Source: Clostridia bacterium (GTDB lineage Bacteria > Bacillota > Clostridia > Oscillospirales > SIG627). Taken from it: a DNA stretch of 36,968 bases. The translations under genes were made by a program, and so were the position numbers. The notes beneath the pieces are model-generated. The model was given only the letters and a program-made list of their open reading frames with translations. It made no database searches and had not been told where the DNA came from. The DNA lies in NCBI GenBank assembly GCA_017439965.1, contig JAFSID010000062.1, positions 1 to 36,968 on the forward strand, in the 5' to 3' direction. Shown here one piece after another: positions 1-9,085 of the stretch (its first letter is position 1; the number at the start of each line of letters is the position of its first letter).

Positions 1-880
1 CCTGCTTCGGTGAATGCATCGTAGATAAGCTCGAAGCCTTCGGTGAGGTATTCCTCTTCACCGTCGGAGTAAAGAACGTAAAGCTCAAGACCCTCGGTGT
101 CAAGCTCCTCACCTACAACGTATTCGGTCTTTGTGGGAGGAGTCATAATGAATGCGGAGTCAATCGTGCGAACGGTTACGGTATACTCAAGCATGAAGCC
201 CTCGTAAAGAACGCTTACGGTAACCTCACCTGCCTCGGAAAGATCGGCTTCAGCAATAAAGCCTTCGGTAACGATCTCGGAGGTGCCGTCCTCGTAATTT
301 ACGGTAAGCTCAAGACCTGTGGTATCAAGCTCATCGCCTGCCATATATACGAGAGTGCTTGCGGGAGTGGAAATAGTAACGTCATTGATTGCTCTGCCAC
401 TTACGGCAAGAACGATACCCGAAATGGTCTTTCCGCCGTAGGAAACTGTAAGAATACCGCCACGAACCATAGCTTCAGCGGAGTATTCCCATTCGAGCTC
501 CTCAAGACCTACAACGATCTTGTCGCCGTTATTGTAGGTAGCAAGAATTGCAAGACCCGTAAGGTCAATCTCGTCACCCTCAACGTAGCTTCCTTCAACG
601 TGCTTCACGGGGAAGTTGTTAAGCTGGATGGATTCAAGAATAACCTCTTCAACGGTGATGTCGAAGCTTGCTTCCTTGCCACCGAATACAACGGTAATGG
701 AGGTATCACCAAGCTTAACCGTATCAACGGTTGCGGCATAGCCGTCATCAATGGCAACGCTTTCACCGTTTTCAAGCACTGCAACGAGCCCGATGCCTGC
801 AAGGTCAACCTCGTCGCCATCGTAGTATGCAGTCTTTTCGGGAAGTGTCTGAATTTCAATGCGGTCAAGACCTACGATGA
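1..880 (-). repeat. Tandem bacterial Ig-like (Big_3-type) domain repeats in the giant protein
   Basis: Four consecutive segments of about 75-82 residues (near 880-640, 640-395, 395-165 and 165-1) each carry a pattern of the type YxxGDELDxTGLxLxxxYxDGxxxxVTEGF, followed by a strand rich in V/T and ending in a YTVTV-like string. This is the signature of bacterial Ig-like domains of the Big_3 kind. A more degenerate copy may precede them near 1040-880. The fourth copy is truncated by the window edge, so the total number is unknown. Confidence 0.75.
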
Positions 881-3800
881 CGTCAACGGTGGTTTCAACG
901 CCACGAGCCTTAACGGTTACGGTATCAATACCCGATTCAGACGCGAAGCCTTCATCCACCTCAACGGTAACGTAGTCGATTTCAATCTTGGTTCCGTCGG
1001 AATAAACCTCGTAAACCGTGAAATCGGAGGCGTTAGGTGTTGCACCGAGTGCGTAAATAACGTTTGTATCTGCCTCGATACCCGTAAGAGAATTAACTCT
1101 CTGACATTCGTCGGTTACAACTGCGTTAATGTTTGCAGGAGAATCGAAGAATCCGACGTATCTGAGACGGAAGAAGAGATAGCGTGCCGCAGTTGCGGTG
1201 GTATTGTAATCATTGGGAGTCACATCAAGATTTGAGTAAGGACGAATATCAATCGCACGAACGGTCTTGCCCATAAGCTCGGGATACTCCTCAAGGAGAT
1301 TTACCGTAATCTTATTGGAAGTAAAGCCGTTAACAGCATTCTTACCCTTCCATTCACCCGTTACGGAGTAAGGCTCATCCTCACCCTCAACGTAGATATC
1401 AATCGCCATAACGGCACCGGGAATGAAGCCCTGAACAAGATTCATATTCAGAACCTCGTTATTGAAGTCTATTGAGAAGTAGGGATGCTCGTCAACAGTG
1501 AAGCGATCTGACTCGGCAAACTGATACTTATAGCTTGCAGTAGAAAGCACTATATTGCTCTCAACCTTAGAGTTGACCTCGGGCTCGCCCACGTTCCAGC
1601 TTGCGAGCGAGTTAGCCCACTTACCGTCAACGAAATCGTTTCCGATAGTATGAACATAGACGGTATGTGCGTTTTTGCCGAATACGGGATTTGCGAGAGG
1701 AACGGTATACTCAAGATATGCGGAAGCAGGTGAAAGCTCGGTTGCGGCATAACGAATCTTGTAGGTGCCTGCAACAACGGCAATTTCGGTTGCGCCCTCC
1801 TCAAGAGTCACTGTTGCGCCTCTGGGATTGACAACGTCGTATTTAGCGTCAGACTTAAAGCCCGAAAGAACATAACTCGGGATGAATCTGTTGTTTTCTT
1901 CAAGCTTAAGCTCGAAGTCGGATGCATCGGGAGCTGCATTTGCGTAAATCGATACTCTCCACTTTTCAGCCGATGCAGTGTCAAGCTCGGAGTTTGAATC
2001 ATAGTTCGCGATTCTCATTACGGGATAGCGGTTAGCCTCAGCGAGACTTACAAAGCCGTTAACGTCGTACATCGGGAATATCTCGATAGCAGTAACGTAG
2101 CCCTTGGCATCGGAAGGAATAGCGCTCAGGAAATCAACCTCAAACATTACCCAGTTAAACGTATGATTTGCAGTAACGTCATAATACGGTACGTTTCCGC
2201 CCTCAACGTGAACACGGAAAAGTGCCACGGCAGAGGAAGCAATCAAGGGATTGGATGCACCGAAGCCCATAGAAACCTTGATACATCCGAGATTCTGAAT
2301 AGGAAGAACCTCAGAGTTCTCAAACGCATACTTATAAACGAAGTTTAATCTGTCATCGTATTTTGCGGTCCAGTTCTGAGCAAGACGGGGTCTTTTCGTA
2401 GTAGCACCGTTACCGTCAAGCTGAGTATCAACGAAGTTATCGTTGTAAGCGGTCTTGGTAGCTGACGTCCAATAGCCCTGAACAAAGCCGTCGGATGCCT
2501 TGCTCGGCTTACCCCAAGCGATTGAGCCGAAGCTTCCGCCACGGTTCATAAGGTACTGGGGAGCACCTGCAACGAGAGTGTCAGCTCCTGCAAATCTTAC
2601 AGCCCATACACCTGCTTCTACAGAAAGCTCGGTCGTGCCTGCTTCGATTGCAATCCACTCGTCGTTCATAGCGTTAACCGCTCTGTACTCGTAGGATTTG
2701 TCTGCTTCAAAGCCTGTAATTACGCCCTCGGTAATGGAAAGACCCGTAACGATAGGCTGAGCACCGTTAATGGTAACGGAAATAACCTCGCTATCGAGGT
2801 CGCCGTTCTGTCCGAGAGCCTTGATGTAATAGGTGCCTGCATCCACCTGAACGTAGGATGCGCCTGCGGGGATATTTGTCCAGCTTATCTTATCGGTAGA
2901 ATAAGCGTAAGCCTTGGAGGTATCAAGACCTGCAATGCGATAGCTGTCAAGATAAGCCTCGGTAACAAGTGAGCTTGCATCGATGGTTGCAATACCCTTA
3001 AGCTTATAATCGTAGAGATATACGAAGCCCGGAACGTATCTTCCGCTGTACTTTTCTTCGGGGTTGTGATCCTTGTACTCATCCTGAACGTGAGCACCCT
3101 CGGGAATGAAGGAGAAGGGGAAGAACTGAAGTGCGGTCACATAGCCGTGAGCATCCTCGGGAAGTTTATTATCAAGAATAACGGTTTCATACCACGCGTG
3201 GTCAATATCGTAATACTCAACGTCACTGCCCGTAACGAAGATACGGAGCTTTGCGGTGTACTGACTCGTTGTACCGCCCTCAAGAACGGCGTTACTGTGA
3301 ACACCTATAAAGCCGTGTCCGATATGGATGGACTTGATAGAGTTGATATCAACTATCTGGTGAGGCTTCATAGCGTAAGTGTTATTTACCGCAAGAAGCT
3401 GTCCGAATGCCGTCGCATCGTCGGTAGCAAGAGTGAAACCGCTGTTTCTTATAGCGGCGTAGCTTGCATTACCGTGAGACGAGTTGTGATCCGTTACCTT
3501 ATAGTTTGTAGAGCTCCAGTAACCGATATCAAAGGGAAGGTTATTACCCTCACCCGAGGTATAAACCGCCTTTTTACCGAGATCGGAGTCGTAATAATAA
3601 ATGTCTGCGCGGTCGGTCTCGCCGTCGTAAACGAGAACGAGCTTTTCAAGACTTGCAAAGTAGCCGCCGCTCTCCTTTACACGAATAGCGTACAAGCCGT
3701 TTTCAAGGTTTTCAAGCTTTGTAGTGCCTGCGGGAGCGGAAATCCAGGCGCCCGTGCCAAGCTTCGTAACGGTAGTGTACTCGTACTGAACGCTTGCATC

Positions 3801-5684
3801 AAGACCGATTATGGAAAGTCCGTCAGCGACGGGTGTGCCTTCAAATTCGTTTGCACCCTTGATATCAAAGGTGAATATCTCGGAAGCCGCATCGGTCGCA
3901 AACGCGCACTCCTGAATATAGTACTCGCCGATTTCAAGACCTGTAATTTCAGTTGCGTTTGATATAACGGTCCAGGTCTTACCATCGGTTGAGAAGTTAT
4001 AGGACTTGTTGGAATCAAGACCTGTAATCTTATAAGTATTTGCCTTATCGGCAGCCGCTGAGGGAGCGAAGGTATTCTCGTTAAGAGCTACCGTCTTAAG
4101 ACCACTGTAAAGGGAATATCCCCATTCAGTGGCAGCATAATTTTCATCCACCTCAACGTCGGGTAAATCATAGAAGTGAACGTACTTAATGGAAGTAACG
4201 TAGCCGTCAAGCTTTTCGGAAGCGTTAACGATGAGATGCTCAACGGAGTTGGTGGTCTTCCAGGTTCCTACTGCAACATAGGGATTTTCGGTATCACCGT
4301 TAGTATAAACGTAAAGCGCATACTTGGTGTTGCCGTTAACTACGGGAGCGTTTGTTCTCCAATAGTAAGAGTTGATGAATTGAGCAGTGTCAATTCCCAC
4401 CTCATCAACGTCAAACTGCTCCTCGGGAGTGAAGGCGTATCTGCAAGCAATGATATTCTTTCTGTAATACTCTGCGGAAGCAAGAGAAGGAGCGTTTTTA
4501 CTCTTACCCATTATGCTCTGGGTATTCCAGGAAGAAGCGAGATAGAGATAATAGCCCTCATTTTTCGTGTTGACGTATTCGGGATATGGAGTGCTAGCAC
4601 TACGCGACCATTTACCGCTGACGGGCTTGGTTGCGTGAACGTAATCACCCTCGGAGGAATGTCTCCAAAGGTCAATATTGTTCTTTGAGCCCTGAGTGGT
4701 CTTGGGAACGACAACCATAACGCTCTTACTGTCAGCCTTGCCCTCCTCAACGGCGCGAAGCTCATATACACCGCCGACGAGGTTTTCAATTGCTTCAACG
4801 CCCGTTACGGTAACGAAGGCGCTGTCAACAGAGTGAACGGGAGCGTACTTATAGGTCTTACTTGCGTCAAGACCTGTAATCTTACCGTTATGAACGCCTG
4901 TCTCGGTACCGTCCCAGGTATCCGTTTCGGTGCCGAAGTCCTCTGTGGGAATAGCGGCAGCATCGGTAAGCTGGAAGTAGGTGGTGAGGAAGTAATAGTC
5001 TCTGCCGAGATAAACAGCCTGAGTCTCATCCTCCTCGGTCTCGGGGTCGTCTGCAACCGCAGGTCTGTAATAGTCAGTTGAATCACGGTGGAAATACTCC
5101 TCGCCCGATGAGTAAGGATAATACTGAAGCTTTACGAGAGTGGGATTACCCTCGAGTGCTTCTATCTCGCTCTGGATATCTACGTCAACAACCGTAGAAA
5201 GTCCATCTAAATACTTTAGAGAAGGATCGTACCAAGGATAAGCCTTGGAAATGGTCTGACCGTCATCCATCACGAGAACGAGAGTGAAGGTAGAACCATA
5301 GGACTGACAGAAGGTGGTGCCGTTTGACATACGGCGGGTAAACTCAATCTGTCCGTAATCCTTGATCTTTACCTGCTGATCAACAGGAATATCGTAGGTC
5401 AGGCAAAGGTCGGTAACAAGGTCACCGTACTTTGATGCCTGGTCGCCAATACCGTATGTTTTTTCGGCATTGGTAAGGTAGAAGCTACCCTTCGTGTAGG
5501 TAGCAGTATAGCTCCATCCGCCTTTTTCGGGAGCCTCGGGGTCAAGCTTACCTGCAGCGCTTGTGGGATATGACGAGAAGTCATACTTCACGTTGTCTGC
5601 AAGTGCCGTAACGCATATAGCACATACAAGCACAATAGCAAGTACAAGTGCTGTAACGACACGGCGTGTCAATGTTTTTTGCAT
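1..5684 (-). CDS. Giant secreted modular protein with internal repeats and bacterial Ig-like domains (partial, 3' end outside window)
   Basis: One reading frame stays open from the ATG at 5682-5684 to the left edge, giving at least 1,894 residues. AAAGGAGG lies just upstream of the ATG. Residues 1-29 form a signal peptide with twin Arg (7-8), a hydrophobic core and an ALA cleavage site before Asp30. The rest is extracellular-type, beta-rich sequence. Modules ending in a motif like GYVTAIxxFP recur near residues 185, 492, 843, 1192 and 1472. Shorter modules starting GLDxSKxYxYS recur near 267, 551, 622, 914, 987 and 1270. From about residue 1604 come four Ig-like repeats (YxxGDELDxTGLxLxxxYxDG), resembling Pfam Big_3; the last is cut by the window edge. 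The architecture suggests a surface adhesin or glycan-binding protein, but this is inference. No catalytic motif or cell-wall anchor is visible, and the anchor would be in the missing C-terminus. Confidence 0.88.
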   Translation of the reverse strand, partial: MQKTLTRRVVTALVLAIVLVCAICVTALADNVKYDFSSYPTSAAGKLDPEAPEKGGWSYTATYTKGSFYLTNAEKTYGIGDQASKYGDLVTDLCLTYDIPVDQQVKIKDYGQIEFTRRMSNGTTFCQSYGSTFTLVLVMDDGQTISKAYPWYDPSLKYLDGLSTVVDVDIQSEIEALEGNPTLVKLQYYPYSSGEEYFHRDSTDYYRPAVADDPETEEDETQAVYLGRDYYFLTTYFQLTDAAAIPTEDFGTETDTWDGTETGVHNGKITGLDASKTYKYAPVHSVDSAFVTVTGVEAIENLVGGVYELRAVEEGKADSKSVMVVVPKTTQGSKNNIDLWRHSSEGDYVHATKPVSGKWSRSASTPYPEYVNTKNEGYYLYLASSWNTQSIMGKSKNAPSLASAEYYRKNIIACRYAFTPEEQFDVDEVGIDTAQFINSYYWRTNAPVVNGNTKYALYVYTNGDTENPYVAVGTWKTTNSVEHLIVNASEKLDGYVTSIKYVHFYDLPDVEVDENYAATEWGYSLYSGLKTVALNENTFAPSAAADKANTYKITGLDSNKSYNFSTDGKTWTVISNATEITGLEIGEYYIQECAFATDAASEIFTFDIKGANEFEGTPVADGLSIIGLDASVQYEYTTVTKLGTGAWISAPAGTTKLENLENGLYAIRVKESGGYFASLEKLVLVYDGETDRADIYYYDSDLGKKAVYTSGEGNNLPFDIGYWSSTNYKVTDHNSSHGNASYAAIRNSGFTLATDDATAFGQLLAVNNTYAMKPHQIVDINSIKSIHIGHGFIGVHSNAVLEGGTTSQYTAKLRIFVTGSDVEYYDIDHAWYETVILDNKLPEDAHGYVTALQFFPFSFIPEGAHVQDEYKDHNPEEKYSGRYVPGFVYLYDYKLKGIATIDASSLVTEAYLDSYRIAGLDTSKAYAYSTDKISWTNIPAGASYVQVDAGTYYIKALGQNGDLDSEVISVTINGAQPIVTGLSITEGVITGFEADKSYEYRAVNAMNDEWIAIEAGTTELSVEAGVWAVRFAGADTLVAGAPQYLMNRGGSFGSIAWGKPSKASDGFVQGYWTSATKTAYNDNFVDTQLDGNGATTKRPRLAQNWTAKYDDRLNFVYKYAFENSEVLPIQNLGCIKVSMGFGASNPLIASSAVALFRVHVEGGNVPYYDVTANHTFNWVMFEVDFLSAIPSDAKGYVTAIEIFPMYDVNGFVSLAEANRYPVMRIANYDSNSELDTASAEKWRVSIYANAAPDASDFELKLEENNRFIPSYVLSGFKSDAKYDVVNPRGATVTLEEGATEIAVVAGTYKIRYAATELSPASAYLEYTVPLANPVFGKNAHTVYVHTIGNDFVDGKWANSLASWNVGEPEVNSKVESNIVLSTASYKYQFAESDRFTVDEHPYFSIDFNNEVLNMNLVQGFIPGAVMAIDIYVEGEDEPYSVTGEWKGKNAVNGFTSNKITVNLLEEYPELMGKTVRAIDIRPYSNLDVTPNDYNTTATAARYLFFRLRYVGFFDSPANINAVVTDECQRVNSLTGIEADTNVIYALGATPNASDFTVYEVYSDGTKIEIDYVTVEVDEGFASESGIDTVTVKARGVETTVDVIVGLDRIEIQTLPEKTAYYDGDEVDLAGIGLVAVLENGESVAIDDGYAATVDTVKLGDTSITVVFGGKEASFDITVEEVILESIQLNNFPVKHVEGSYVEGDEIDLTGLAILATYNNGDKIVVGLEELEWEYSAEAMVRGGILTVSYGGKTISGIVLAVSGRAINDVTISTPASTLVYMAGDELDTTGLELTVNYEDGTSEIVTEGFIAEADLSEAGEVTVSVLYEGFMLEYTVTVRTIDSAFIMTPPTKTEYVVGEELDTEGLELYVLYSDGEEEYLTEGFELIYDAFTEA

Positions 5685-5729
5685 AACTGTTTCCTCCTTT
5701 TATTTTATATAAAAAACATTTTCAATTAT

Positions 5730-5758
5730 AGTATATATTACAAAATGCACAAAGTCAA
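5730..5758 (-). promoter_or_regulatory. Promoter of the giant secreted protein gene
   Basis: On the minus strand TTGACT (5753-5758) and TATACT (5730-5735) are separated by 17 bp, a good housekeeping-sigma match, about 46 bp upstream of the start codon. The rest of 5759-5960 is AT-rich with no gene that I can see. Confidence 0.65.
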
Positions 5759-5974
5759 CTTCAAAATGATACTTTAAATATACATAATCAATAAATGACT
5801 GTTTAATTGACTGTTTAATCAAAAATTTACTTAACAATTCAATTATATACGTGAAGTTCTTCGTTTTCAATGTATATTTAAATTGTCTTTTTGTATTTTA
5901 TAACTTTTATATTTCGTGATTTTAGGCAAAATACAGGATTTTAATGTAAAAAACAATGCGAAGTTTAACGGTGT

Positions 5975-6047
5975 TTGACTTTTTCTCAATAATAGTGTAT
6001 CATATTAAGGCTAAAAGTGTTAGCACTGATTTATTCAAAATTAGCAC
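5975..6047 (+). promoter_or_regulatory. Promoter and possible operator of the MATE gene
   Basis: TTGACT (5975-5980), a 17-bp spacer and TATCAT (5998-6003) form a good promoter. Downstream of it, TTAGCAC occurs twice, at 6020-6026 and 6041-6047, exactly 21 bp apart (two helical turns). That spacing suits a repressor binding the same face of the DNA, but no adjacent regulator gene is present, so the operator is only a suggestion. Confidence 0.5.
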
Positions 6048-6070
6048 CGAATTGACCAAACGGAGTAATT

Positions 6071-7402
6071 ATGAAGGATTTAACTCAAAGCAACAATTTA
6101 TATAAAACCTTCCTCGTATTTGCCCTACCGATAATGCTGTCGGGACTCCTTTCGCAATCCTACAACATCATTGACACGGCAATAATAGGAAAGTGGCTTG
6201 GCGACAACGGACTTGCCTCGGTAGGAGGCACGGCGTCGTATATAACGCTTATATCCTCGATACTGTGGGGCTTTTCAGCAGGAAGCTCGGTCTTTATCGG
6301 CATACTTTTCGGAAGAAAAAGCTTTGCAAGGCTTAAGAGCGTGCTTGTAATGTCAACACTGCTTTTGATTACCCTTTCGCTTGTAATCACCATAGCTTCA
6401 CTCGTTTTCAAAAATCAGCTTTTCGCCTTTATGAAAATCGACAAAGCAGTGAGAGAGGACGCCTTCCGATACTATCTCATTTATATGCTCGGTCTTGCCT
6501 TCGTGGTGTTATCCAATTTCGGAGTCACTGTAATGAACGCAATCGGCGCATCGGGATACCCCTTAAAAATGTCTGTTCTTTCAGCCCTTTTAAATATCGG
6601 CGGTAATCTTTTATCGGTCGCGGTGCTTCACGCGGGAGTGACGGGAGTGGCGCTTGCAACCGTCATATCCGCCGCAGCCGTTGATATATGCTACCTTTTC
6701 AAGCTGAAGAGTGAGCTTTCAAAAATGGGGGTCTCAAATGAAAGGGTAGTGTTTTCAAGGGAGGATTTAAAAACGGTTATTGAATACTCCATCCCCTCGT
6801 CGAGTCAGCAATTAATACTTTACGGCGCAAGCTTTTTAGTGTCTCCCTACATCAACGCCTTCGGCAAGGCGGTAACCGCGGGCTACGCTGTAATATCAAG
6901 GGTATTGACCCTTGCAACGACCCTCTATCAAAACTCCTCAAAAACCGTCACAAGCTTCTCCTCGCAATGTATCGGAGCAAAAAAATACACCCTTCTCAGA
7001 AAGGGCGTTCGTGTCGGCTTTGTTCAAGCGCTTGTATTCCTTTTGCCAATCATTATCGTCACCTCGGTATTCTCCCCTCAGATATGCTCACTGTTCTTTG
7101 AAAAGGGCTTTGACGGAGAGGCAATGGAGGTTGCCGCAAATTTCGTAAGATACTGGATGCCGTTGGTTACCGTAAACCTTATCAACAGTCTTTTCCACGC
7201 CTTCTGGAGAGGAATTGCAAAAATGAGGTATCTTATCGGCGGTACTCTCGTCGGAAGCGGTACTCAGGTAATTGCCACAGTACTTCTCTCACCCGTCGGT
7301 CTTTGGGGAATATGGCTTGCGTGGTCACTGTCCTGGCTTGTTGAGGCAATATTCAACGTCTTACTCTACAAGGTGAGCAAATGGGACAAGGATTTAGCAT
7401 AA
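6071..7402 (+). CDS. MATE family efflux transporter
   Basis: The 443-residue protein begins with the typical MATE N-terminus (FALPIMLSGLLSQSYNIIDTAIIG), has about 12 hydrophobic segments, and shows two-fold internal similarity between halves. MATE proteins export drugs or metabolites using Na+ or H+ gradients across the cytoplasmic membrane. A GGAG sequence lies 6-8 bases before the ATG. The gene stands alone, driven by its own promoter and divergent from the giant secreted protein gene, and converges with the uracil permease. The substrate cannot be deduced. A second, only distantly similar MATE gene lies at 32620-33984. Confidence 0.93.
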   Translation: MKDLTQSNNLYKTFLVFALPIMLSGLLSQSYNIIDTAIIGKWLGDNGLASVGGTASYITLISSILWGFSAGSSVFIGILFGRKSFARLKSVLVMSTLLLITLSLVITIASLVFKNQLFAFMKIDKAVREDAFRYYLIYMLGLAFVVLSNFGVTVMNAIGASGYPLKMSVLSALLNIGGNLLSVAVLHAGVTGVALATVISAAAVDICYLFKLKSELSKMGVSNERVVFSREDLKTVIEYSIPSSSQQLILYGASFLVSPYINAFGKAVTAGYAVISRVLTLATTLYQNSSKTVTSFSSQCIGAKKYTLLRKGVRVGFVQALVFLLPIIIVTSVFSPQICSLFFEKGFDGEAMEVAANFVRYWMPLVTVNLINSLFHAFWRGIAKMRYLIGGTLVGSGTQVIATVLLSPVGLWGIWLAWSLSWLVEAIFNVLLYKVSKWDKDLA

Positions 7403-7507
7403 AAAAAGCCGTCGGCAATTCTCGCCTATCTTAATCTATTATGCACTCAAGCAAAGTAAAACGGCGAGGTCGTATTAAATGCAATTTCTTACTATATATA
7501 AAAAAAT

Positions 7508-7542
7508 ACGGGAAGTGTTCAAAACACTTCCCGTGATTTTTC
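7508..7542. terminator. Bidirectional intrinsic terminator between MATE and uraA
   Basis: A perfect 12-bp stem (7508-7519 with 7523-7534) with a 3-nt loop has TTTTT on the plus strand and a seven-base T run on the minus strand (the A run before 7507). It can end both convergent genes. Confidence 0.88.
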
Positions 7543-7546
7543 GTTC

Positions 7547-8902
7547 TTATTGAGCGTCAGTCTTCTTTGCGTGAAGAATGAGGTTCATAATGATGCCGAG
7601 GATAAGTGAGCAAGCAATTGCAGTGATGGTAACCTTACCGATAGCTATTGCCATACCGCCGATACCTGGGATAAGGATAGCGGAAACGGTGAAGAGGTTT
7701 GCATGGTCCTCAAGGTCAACCTTCTGAATCATCTTAAGACCCGATACCGCGATGAAGCCGTAAAGGGTTACACATACGCCACCCATAACGCATCCGGGGA
7801 TGGAGTCAAGGAAGGCAACGAAGGGAGAGATGAAGGAAATGAGAACTGCCATAATAGCGGTGGTCGTAATAGTAATAACCGAAGCGTTACGGGTAATTGC
7901 AACACAGCCAACAGACTCACCGTAGGTGGTGTTGGGGCATCCGCCGAAGAAAGCGCCAACGACAGAGCCTACGCCGTCACCGAGAAGAGTTCTGTGGAGA
8001 CCTGGCTCCTCGAGAAGATCGGACCCGATGATAGTGGAAAGGTTCTTGTGGTCAGCGATATGCTCAGCAAATACAACGAATGCAACGGGAACGTAAGCTA
8101 CTGCAACGGTTGCAACGTAAGACCAGCTAAAGTCGTTCACGCCCTTGAGAGCCTCAAGGAAGGAGAACTTGGGAACGGAAAGGAAGGTTGAAAGACCGAC
8201 TCCGTCAGCAACGAGTGCCTTGAAGGGAGCAAAGTCAATAACCTTAACGGGAGTTGCAACGGTGATGATGAGCGCTACAACGTAGCCTGCAAGGATACCG
8301 ATAATGAAGGGGATGAGCTTGGTCATCTTCTTGCCGTAAACCGAGCAAAGAGTTACAACGACGAGAGTAACCATTGCGCAAATGAAGGAAGCCCAGATGT
8401 CAGCGGTCATAACGAACGCGCCGTTACCGTCCTGAGCGCCGTAGGAGAACACGTCGTTTACTGCCGCGCCTGCAAGGGAGAGACCGATGAGGGCAACGGT
8501 AGGACCGATTACAACGGGAGGCATAAGCTTTGCAATCCACTTTACGCCTGCAATCTTAACGACGATTGCAATAACGACGTAAACGAGACCTGCGCAAAGT
8601 GCACCGATGAGAAGTCCGAGGTAGCCGAGTGACATGGAAACGGCACCTGCAAAGGCGGTTACCATTGAGCCGATAAATGCGAAGGATGAGCCGAGGAATA
8701 CGGGGCTCTTGAACTTGGTAAAGAGCTGATAAACGATAGTACCTACACCTGCGCCGAAGAGAGCCGCGGATGCGGACATTCCGTTACCAACGATTGCGGG
8801 AACTGCGATTGTTGCAGCCATAATTGCGAGAAGCTGCTGAATGGCGAAAACGATGGTTGCGCCAAACTTGGGTCTGTCGGAAATTCCATAGATGAGTTTC
8901 AT
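7547..8902 (-). CDS. uraA: Uracil permease (NCS2 / UraA-type uracil-xanthine permease)
   Basis: The protein is 451 residues with about 14 membrane segments, the usual size for nucleobase:cation symporters of the NCS2 family. QQLLAIMAATIAVP near residues 22-35 and GSSFAFI near 71-77 are family hallmarks. Glu280 (FAEHI) and Glu329 (TTYGES) are 49 residues apart, matching the spacing of the uracil-binding Glu241 and Glu290 of E. coli UraA. It imports uracil across the cytoplasmic membrane with protons. The gene is monocistronic, with a strong promoter upstream and a terminator downstream. I found no obvious PyrR-type attenuator in the short leader. Xanthine specificity is possible, but the TYGE motif context fits uracil better. 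Confidence 0.9.
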   Translation of the reverse strand: MKLIYGISDRPKFGATIVFAIQQLLAIMAATIAVPAIVGNGMSASAALFGAGVGTIVYQLFTKFKSPVFLGSSFAFIGSMVTAFAGAVSMSLGYLGLLIGALCAGLVYVVIAIVVKIAGVKWIAKLMPPVVIGPTVALIGLSLAGAAVNDVFSYGAQDGNGAFVMTADIWASFICAMVTLVVVTLCSVYGKKMTKLIPFIIGILAGYVVALIITVATPVKVIDFAPFKALVADGVGLSTFLSVPKFSFLEALKGVNDFSWSYVATVAVAYVPVAFVVFAEHIADHKNLSTIIGSDLLEEPGLHRTLLGDGVGSVVGAFFGGCPNTTYGESVGCVAITRNASVITITTTAIMAVLISFISPFVAFLDSIPGCVMGGVCVTLYGFIAVSGLKMIQKVDLEDHANLFTVSAILIPGIGGMAIAIGKVTITAIACSLILGIIMNLILHAKKTDAQ

Positions 8903-8939
8903 AGAAATTACCCTTTCTTAAAAAATTTTATCCTTACCA

Positions 8940-8967
8940 ATTATACCACTTATTAATACTTTGTCAA
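8940..8967 (-). promoter_or_regulatory. Near-consensus promoter of the uracil permease gene
   Basis: On the minus strand a perfect TTGACA (8962-8967) and a perfect TATAAT (8940-8945) are separated by 16 bp. The transcript would start near 8933 and reach the ATG at 8902 after a short leader with AAAGGG as ribosome binding site. Confidence 0.8.
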
Positions 8968-9037
8968 CAATTATTTACAAAAAACGAGCATTTTTGCCAA
9001 AATATACAATATGTAGTATTTCTGCTTGTGTAAACAA

Positions 9038-9070
9038 AATAAAGGCTCTCCGACCTGGAGAGCCTTTATT
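9038..9070 (-). terminator. Intrinsic terminator of the SipW-type protein gene
   Basis: A perfect 14-bp inverted repeat (9038-9051 with 9057-9070) with a 5-nt loop sits just after the stop codon of the minus-strand gene and is followed by a moderately T-rich tract. Confidence 0.85.
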
Positions 9071-9085
9071 GATGTATCAATGCTG

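Noticed and set aside
600..1235. Plus-strand ORF of 211 codons opposite the giant protein gene
   Set aside because: It is the antisense frame of the Ig-like repeat region. It has no ribosome binding site or recognisable domain, while the minus strand is open without interruption for 5.7 kb with a signal peptide and clear repeats.
3066..3962. Plus-strand ORF of 298 codons inside the giant protein gene
   Set aside because: It is another antisense shadow made by the biased codon use of the giant gene. The coding strand is established by the continuous minus frame and its promoter, ribosome binding site and signal peptide.
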